This document shows positions 48,501 through 57,500 of a stretch of DNA of 64,000 nucleotides, one piece after another (positions within the stretch are counted from its first letter, which is position 1; each line of letters starts with the position of its first letter). The notes beneath the pieces were generated by a model that saw only the letters and a list, made by a program, of their open reading frames with translations, ran no database searches and was not told the origin of the DNA. The DNA is taken from contig OV121085.1 in NCBI GenBank assembly GCA_921293015.1, forward strand, positions 17,013,731 through 17,077,730, given 5' to 3'. The position numbers were made by a program, and so were the translations under genes. The DNA comes from Phorcus lineatus (Eukaryota > Mollusca > Gastropoda > Trochida > Trochidae).

Positions 48501-51500
48501 TTGCCTGTTAAAGGCACAAAATACATAAAAAATGTCAATGATGACGAAGATTGTATGACCATTTACTTTTTTTGCTATTTGTTCATGTTTTGTTTGATTG
48601 TATTGAAAAATAAAAGAGCTTTCAAATATTATGAGTCTTGTGTTACAATTGCCCCACTCACCTGTTACAATTGCCCCTTGGAAGGAGTCGATTGTAACAC
48701 TTGGAGTGACTGCATGTAACCTGAAATAACTGTGTAACGATGTGATATTGAACCTTTAGAGACACTGTAATTTACAGCCGAGATGTCAATTTACCAGATG
48801 GTACCGAATGATTTGGTGATATGTGTACTACTTTCATAACACAACAAGTTTTGTAAAAACTGTTACAATTGACCCCGCTCTCCCCTACATAACAATCTTT
48901 AACAATCAAAATGGCGACCGTCAACGAGCCTTCTGCCAGCGTGTGATGACATGATTTGTTGGGGTATTCGCTCGAAGTCGAAAATATAGTTTCAGGTATT
49001 CGCTCGAAGACGAAAAGCGGTGCTCTTTGATGATTGGTGTTGTTTTAGTAAAGTTTTGATAAAGGATTAAGGACGGATTATCGCCTTCCGCGTGGTGAGC
49101 AAGATGTGAACTGTTCTCACGTTGACATGATTTTTCACACTGTCAAAATTATGAGTTGATTTCAATCAATTAAAAAAAAACAATTATGGTACCTATAAAT
49201 TAGTTTCTTCTCCAAATTGCAATCACTATCGGTATTGCACCATGGCTAACGCACAAGTAGAGTACAAGTATGTTCCCACTTCCAGAGGTGGTAGATATCT
49301 TTGTGTTGGAAATTTCATGTATCGAATTAGCAAGCGAGGGGCAAATGACGTCGACTATTGGAAATGTTCCACTAAGAATTGCCCAGGAAAGATAACCACA
49401 AGACAGGATATACCGCTACGTGGCGATTCGACCCACAACCACCCACCAGTTCGGAAGGACATCAAGGTAAGATAAGATAAGATAAGATAAGATAAGATAA
49501 GATAAGATAAGATAAGATAAGATAAGATAAGATAAGATAAGATAAGATAAGATAAGATAAGATTTTACTAACTGTCTCCTATATAAATTTTTAATTTTTG
49601 TTTCAGTTGCACGAGACTTTGCACTCTCTGAAGACGAAGGCGAAGACGTCCTTGGCGCCCATGCAAGGCCTGTACGAGGAGGAGATCCGTGCTCTCCGAG
49701 ATGGACCCTGGAACGATGCCAACCGTACCCTCGTGGAAGCAATACCAACATTCCACACTATGAAAGATGCCCTATATCGAGCTCGTCTGTCCACATTTCC
49801 TCCACTGCCAACTCATCGAAGAGACCTTATCGTCCCCGAGCAATACAGAACAACCGACGCCGGTGACCAGTTCCTCATCATCGACGATGGAGACGACAAC
49901 AAGATCCTGGGATTTTCTTCCGCTCGTAACTTAGAACATCTCTGTGCTGCTGATACCATATTTGGAGATGGAACCTTCTACGTAGTCCCAGCCATATTCT
50001 GTCAACTATACACGCTCCACGCCGTCGTCGCTGACAGAACGATGCCATTGGTTTACCTGCTGCTGCCCGACAAGAAACAGACCACCTACGACAGAGCTTT
50101 TAGACTTGTCAAAGAAGCTGCAGAAGCAAGGGGTCTTCGTCTACAACCAGATTGTGTCCAGGTAAGTTTCTTATATTTAGCTTCCTATAGTTTTATAGTT
50201 TTAGTTTAAAGCATAAACACTGTTCTTTGTTTGGTCAATTGTAGTATTAGTCTTACTTATGTAAATGTATTTCTGTTACAGATGGACTTTGAAGTAGCAG
50301 CAAGGAACGCCGTGAAAGTCGTCTTCCCTGGAGTGGAATGGAAAGGGTGTTTTTTCCATTTTACACAGTGTGTCTGGCGAAAGACACAACAAGTTGGACT
50401 GCAGATCGACTACAGTGAGAACCCAGACGTCAACCACTTCGTCAGGCTCTGTGCTGTATTGCCTCTAGTGCCAGTGGCTGATGTAAGTATTTTCGATAAT
50501 AAAACTAAATAATATAGTAACCTGTAATTCTTGTCTCTTTAATAAATTATCATAATCATAAGAAAAAAATCAATAATTCCATTCTATTTATGTTTAAGGT
50601 TGAGGAAGTGTGGCTGCAGACACTGGCTGAGATGCCAGATGACAACCGATGCATACAACTAGCAGACTACATCACCAGCAACTGGATAGAGGGTAGTCTG
50701 CCGATTGCTTCATGGAACCACTACCTCACCACTGGACCCAGGACCAACAACAACCTGGAGGGATGGCACGGACGCCTGAAGAAACTGGTTGGGAAGGCTC
50801 ATCCAAACATTTTTTAACTAATTCGTTTCTTGTTAACTGAGCAGAAGACAACAGAAATAAAAACGGTGCAATATGCTGCAGGACAACGCCTCCCGCCAAA
50901 GAAGAAGAAGTATGAGGACCTGCAGAGGAAGCTGAGCGACCTGAAATCAAGACTTGACTCCGGACACATCGCCGTGTTCGACTACGCTGCCAGAGCTTCC
51001 CATCTTCTCAAGCTAGCTTAATTTCCTGAAACATTGTCCATTATAAATAACATTTTGAGGTTAGTACATTAAATTAAGATAATGATTAAAAGTATTATGT
51101 CCAGTCTATGTATTTTATTATTTTGTATTACTGTGCTATATATTTGTATTTATGTACAAAAATGTCTGACCAATATGTAAGAAATAAAATAATAATTGTG
51201 ATTATGTAAAGTTTTTTTTATGTGGTCACTAGGTCGGGGGAACCACCGTTCGATTTGTGTGTCGAAGATCGGAGTTGTTTTGACAAGCGCCTATTGTTTA
51301 ATGTAGATTGGAGTCGATTGGGAGGGAGCTACCGTTCGCTCGAAGACGAAAACGAAATTCGCTCCATGTTTATACACGCCGAAAATTTTCGACTTCGAGC
51401 GAATGAACCGATTTGTTCCCACTTTGCCACCAGGCCACCAAGGATTAACCGGGATTAAGATTAACAATGTTTATACGAGCACGGGGGTCGTATCAAATGC

Positions 51501-54500
51501 TGAAATGAGCTCACCCCTTAATAATATCCATCGTAGTCATTGAATACTGAAATGTTTTCACCACCTAGATAGATGTGAAACATGTTCACTCATAAAATTG
51601 GTGAGCGATTTTCCGTATTTATTGATTAACTAATTACTACTGATAAGTGATCACTGTAGATACTGATATATAAGAAAGTTCAGATTAAGTCATTCATTGC
51701 AAAATGGCAAATGCACAGGTAGACACTCAGTTCATTCCCAACAACCGTGGTGGTAGAAGCCTTGTATATCAAGGTTATAAGTATCGTGTGAAGAGAACCA
51801 GAGGTACCAGCATCCACTGGAAATGTTGCATATCAACATGTCCAGCTACTATCAACACATCCAACGACTACATCACGACAGTTAACAACATCCACAACCA
51901 TGGTCCAAATCATAGCAAGATCGCGTTTGACAAGTTTTATTCATCAGTGAAGGACATGGTTAAGGAGGACAGCAGATCGATTCATTCAATTTATCTTTCC
52001 GGGTTACATGGTATGTATGAGTAAAAGTTTTGGCTGTTTTTACTTCTGATTTAACTTGATTTATATATGTTTATATATTGTATATTACTGTTATACATAA
52101 TTGGCCCTCTGCCTTGAAACAAAATATATTAACAGTAGAATTATCTTATATTATCATACTGACCAGACTATTTAATCTAATTTTTAATCTGTTTTCAGAA
52201 ATGCGGAGAGATGAAGCCGAAGTTGTTGCAGAAGCACCAACGTTCTACAGCGTCCACTCCAGTCTCTACCGTGCCAGAGCCAAGGCACTTCCACCTCTAC
52301 CTAGTCAACGCTCAGAGATCGACCTCCCTGACATCTACACGAAGACCTCGAATGGTGACAACTTCCTGCTCCATTCCGATGACGACATGCTCGTCTTCTC
52401 TACTAGATCCAACTTGGAGCACCTTGCAGCAGCTGATACCATATATGCTGACGGAACATTTAATATTTGTCCAAAACTCTTTTACCAATTGTATACCTTT
52501 CATGCTTTTGTTGGTCAGAAAATGTATCCCCTTGTCTATGCTCTCATGTCTGATAAGAAACAGTGTACATATGTTAAAATGTTCAATATTGTAAAGCAGA
52601 AATGTGTTGATCTCCATCTCCAGCTGCAGCCCAGTTACATGATGACAGACTTTGAAACTGCTGCCCAAAATGCTGCCGTGAATGTGTTTAATTGCGAACC
52701 CAAAGGTTGCCTTTTCCATTTTAGACAATCCATCTGGAGAAGTGTTCAACGGTTTGCCCTACAAGGCAAATTCTCCTCTGATCCTGTGGTGAATCTTTTT
52801 GTTCGCCGTGCCTCTGCTCTGCCCCTCCTGCGACTGTGTGACATCGACGAAGTTTGGCTTCACGCTTTGGAAGAAGTCGACATGACTGACCCTGCCATCC
52901 TCCAGTTCGCAGACTACATGACGGAGACGTGGGTTGAGGCTCCTGGCCGAGCCATGTGGAACCACTTCAACAACGACGGTGCCAGAACAACCAACCACGT
53001 TGAGGGATGGCATTCCAAATTGAACAAGTCTGGACCCTGCCATCCAAACCTCTTTAAATTCATAAGCTTAATTCAGAAGGAACAATCATGCAACGAGATT
53101 GTTATGTGTCAACTTGCTGCAGGTGGACGTCAGCCACCACGGAAGAAGAAGTATAGGGAGTTGGACCAGCGCCTGCGAAGGGAGAAGGACTATCTCCTAG
53201 CTGGCACCAAAACTCCAACTGAATATGCAGATTCAGTATCTCACCTTGTTGGACTTTGAAGTCTGAATGTGTCTGAATCTCGTGCTATAATTTATTTATT
53301 GAGACGACCCCCTGCCACCTCGTGCTATAATGAAATTGAATTCAATGTATAATGAATTTATATATCATGTATGTGAAATGATGTCTCAAATATATTGAGA
53401 TGAAATGTATCTGTATATTGAGAATGTTAGTTTGAATAAAATTTATTGAGACGACCCCCTGCCACCTCTATTGTTTTACCAATTAGCATGCATGACCAAC
53501 TTTGCCACCGAGAACAATAGGTGGTGGCAAAGTGAGAAGACACCGATGACATCAGTACCTCATAAACCACAAATCTTTGATCTATTTAAACAGTATCGTG
53601 GATGAGCTAAAGAAGGTTACGATGTCAAGTGCTGCGGATCCACTGAGCCACATTTCGACCTTAGGTTGTTGACGGGGCGTTTGCCACATGTGATGTTATA
53701 AAGAATTTTGGGGTCAAATCAATCAGATTCAGTTCTTGATGTTGTGTACGTGCAGATGAGCATTCATTAAATGTTCAAATGGTTACAACATAATGACACG
53801 TGTTTATCTTAGATGTACAAAAAGAAATTTTTTAAAAAAGGGCCTAGCTACCTACCTACCTACCTTAATTCTGATACTAAGGAAATAGGAACCATAACAC
53901 AACAGAAACACACACCAAGACAACCTTAAACATGTCACAAAAATAATTCATTCATTATAAAGATCTCTAGGGTAACAGTACTCATGCTTGTCAGATTTCT
54001 CCAATAGTTGACAGGTAAGATCTACAGCACATACATCCTATTCATTTAACCTCCACCCCAATTCACGGTCATAGCCTGCAAGCCTGGAGCTGTTGCGCCC
54101 TTTACCCTGTATTCCCAAAAGAGAAATCAGAATTACTTGCCCCTTGTTGGTCTTTAAATTTGTAACAATCAATTTTTTTCTTGTTTCACAAAACCAGGAA
54201 GGAACAGAGTTTAGACAAAGAAAGAATTCCTATGTCAAAGTAAGATTTTCAAATTCTCATCAGAAATGTGAAATGTATGTTTTGTTTCATATCATACCGT
54301 AAAAGTCCGAAATATAACCATTAATAATCAGACAAATGGAATCATCAGCAAAGACAACTTGTCATGTGCAAAGGTTGTAACATGTGCAACCCACATTTCT
54401 CCTGGAGAAATAAAGAAGAACTCCCCTTACTTCAACCTTATAATGAAGGTAATTGTAACAAAAAGATATTTGGGATTCAACAAAGACAACTTGTCTGAGT

Positions 54501-57500
54501 GTGAGGGTTGTAACATGTCAGCCCGCATGTCTTTCACAAGATACGCAGAAGAAATTTCCTTTTAACCTGACCTTATCAAAAGGTTATTGTAATAAAAAGA
54601 TATTTCGATTCAACAAAGACAACTGGTCTAAGTGTGAGGGTTGTAACATGTTAACCCACATATCTTCATTAGATATGCAGAAGAAATTACCTTTTTACTA
54701 GAACCAAGGTAATTGTAAGGAAAACTAACGATTAAGGCTTTTGAAAGGTGTGAATATCATTTCAACCTATACCACTCTATGTGACTAAAACTGGCTAATC
54801 TAGAAGGAGAAGAATAATGTGGTGTACCGTATTTGACGTGATAAGCGCCTGGGGCGCTTCAAAAATTGGTAAAAGGGGGCGCTTATTAAAACGATAAAAA
54901 TTGTCCTCAAGTTTAGTCTTCAAAGTGTTTTCTTACGATACACATGTCTTTGAAATATGGTTTTGTAACTTTTATAATTTTGATGGTGGCTGGGGGTCTT
55001 GAAATACCCTGTATTTTCCACTTTAGTGGAAGTAAAAGACTTATTGAAAGCCTGAAAAAACCTTCTTCAATGAATCAGCATGCAAGGTAAGCAATGTTGA
55101 GAGGTGGGCGCTAAATCAGGACGCATATTGTTCAGTCAAAAATGTGGTGGGTGGGCGCTTATAGGGGAGTGGGCGGTTATTAAGTCGAATACGGTAATTT
55201 CTTTTCGAACGGACAAAGACACATTAGGGCTCTTGGTACTGAAACAGCTGTAGGAAGATCATTTGTAGAATATCTTTCAAGTCTACACATTTAACACCGA
55301 CAGTCTCTAGCTGGTGTATTTTTTTTAAGAAGAGGATGACAACTCCAGGCTATCTGGTGCTGAAGGAGTTACAAGAGGAACATTACAAGAACTTGTGAGA
55401 ATGACAAGAGGAACAAAGCAATGATGTGCTAACAAATTAAAAATGTAAATAGTAAACTGATTTCAAGTTCAATTCAATAAGTTTTCAACACAAGTCTATA
55501 GACTTTAAACTGACAATCTCTTACTGGTGTATTTTTTTTGGAACAAAGGATGACAACTCTAGCATACCTGGTGATGAAGGAGTTATAGAAGAAGAAAATA
55601 TCTCAAGAACTTGTTTGAATCACAAGTGTAACAAAGCAACTTTGCACGCACATAAAAACTTGTAAACAGTTCAAGGAAACATCTTTCCATCGATCTCATT
55701 CTTTCCCTAAATGTGGAACTAGCTTGCATTTTCAATTCAAGCTACGGCGTATTTTATTATAGATCTACTCTTTTTAATGTTTTTTTTTAAATATAGGAAA
55801 GCACCTCTTGGGTTTTTGGTACTGAAACAGCCACAAGAAATGTTTCAAGAACTTGTATGAATTACAAGAGGAACAAAGCAATGTTGTGCTAACATATTCA
55901 GGGATAAACCTAGGATGCGTTTCTGCGGCATTTCCGCATACAAATGAAAATTCCCGCACATATAAATTGAAGCTGCACCCCTTTAACGCATTCTTTTGTA
56001 AAATAACGCAACTATAAAATCCGAATGCGGCCTATATTTATAAATGAAAGTAAATTGTAATCTAAAAACTCCGTCACTAAATCACGATCATTCGCCACAA
56101 GCGCTCAGACAGTGAACCAGTTTATCGACCGACGACGATATGCATCAACGTCCCTGATTGGCCATTGTAATATTCTCAGCCAATGGAAAAGCGTGTTAGT
56201 TACGGATTTGTAACTTCGCTGTCTAATCTCGCTTTCACTTTCGGTTTCATTTCCCGCACTAATATACAAATGGATCATGTCGCAGAAAAATATTTTGAGT
56301 TTCTTTAGCAAACAAACAGACAGATCACAATCGTCTCCTCCTATAACGAAGAAACGGACACTTGTTGATTATGATTATGATAACGACAGCGATTCTGAAT
56401 CTGACGAAACGGTTCAAACCAAAATTCAAAACCACTTGACTTGCCTTTTTCAAAATATCACAACTCCATGGAATAGGCACTAAGATGCTATCCCACCATT
56501 TAATTAAGTTTAATGCTGCAGCTGGGATAGAATTTTTGTTTCCATTCTATGGAGTTGTGATCTGTTGCTCAAGATCTATCATCTTTGTGCAAAATTCATG
56601 CTGTGGTAAGCATATTTATTCCATTCCATTCAATTATAACTTGTTCATGTTGTCATCACTGGATGTGTCAATTTTATGCCATAATAGTATTTTTTTGCCA
56701 TATTTTAAAGTTCAGAGATATTTTGATTTTTGTATGGTCAATGACAGTTGATGTACCATTTATATGCAAGGAGAGCATGTCTGTTTCCATATCATGGAGT
56801 TGAGATCTTTTGTGGTTCTTGTGTGATGAATAAAGAAAATTCATCATGTAAAAACTGTGATTTATTTATTTAAAAAAAGTATAAAAACTTAATGTGTAAC
56901 AGTTTATTCAAACAAGTTATTCTGAAAATTCAAACGCACAGTGAAACATTCTGAAAAGGCCCACCTTAATTGATCAGGTGGGGCCCTTGGGACCACCTCC
57001 CAAAAAAATAGGGCCCACCCAAATTTGACCAGGTGGGGCATTGACCCACCCCAAAAAAATCCTAGGTTTATCACTGCATATTAACAATGTGAACAGTAAA
57101 GTGGATTCAAGTTCGTTGTATCGTGATAAGTATCGTATCGCATTGTGAAATTTCTTTTGATACTCAGCCCTAGTAGGAGGGGTCGCCTAATATGGGAGGT
57201 ACTGTAAAATCATAATATTTCGCGCGGGTTTAATTTTCGCGCTTTTCGCGCAAAGTCATAATGCGCGAATAATAAAACATCGCGAAATATTATGGTTATG
57301 AACGTGAAGAAAACCAATAACAGACAAATAATTTGGTTGACACATTTTATTACTCACAGTAATGTTTGGCTTGTTCATTAATGACGAGTCACTAATAGAG
57401 CTCTCACAAGTGTGTACGCCGATATGCACGTTGTTTGTTGTGCAAACACAATCATCACAATAATCCGGCCTGGCGGAATCCACTCTTGATCGCCAATATG

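Larger units (their letters stand above)
45445..48885 (+). mobile_element. Complete pogo-type (Tc1/mariner superfamily) transposon, 3.44 kb
   Basis: Perfect 25-bp TIRs begin ggggagagcggggtcaattg at 45445 and appear inverted at 48861-48885. They are flanked by TA on both sides (45443-45444 and 48886-48887). Inside are subterminal repeats of ggggcaattgtaac, an upstream ORF, a pogo-like transposase with PHD finger, and a polyadenylation signal. Perfect ends, intact ORFs and an intact duplication indicate a young insertion. Confidence 0.95.
48961..51409 (+). mobile_element. MULE-B, Mutator-like element nested in the end of MULE-C
   Basis: Ends ggggtattcgctcgaagtcg and, inverted, ggttcattcgctcgaagtcg match at 17 of 20 positions. 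The 8-bp duplication GATTTGTT lies at 48953-48960 and 51410-51417, and is itself the terminal octamer of MULE-C. Both subterminal zones repeat ttcgctcgaagacgaaaa. Its transposase gene has three introns and one nonsense change. Confidence 0.92.
48953..53544 (+). mobile_element. MULE-C, complete Mutator-like element, split near its left end by MULE-B
   Basis: An 8-bp duplication GATGACAT lies at 48945-48952 and 53545-53552. The left terminal 22 bp (gatttgttcccactttgcca..., read at 51410) and the inverted right terminal 22 bp match at 18 positions (core ctcactttgccacca). MULE-B entered after the first 8 bp (gatttgtt) and duplicated them. Without MULE-B the element is about 2.1 kb with a two-exon transposase gene. 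It lies 67 bp from the right end of the pogo element. Confidence 0.88.

Noticed and set aside
51404..53550. An alternative target duplication for MULE-C based on accgat next to both ends
   Set aside because: It is only 6 bp and needs unequal ends; GATGACAT on the outer sides of the nested pair gives a full 8 bp and symmetric 22-bp termini.
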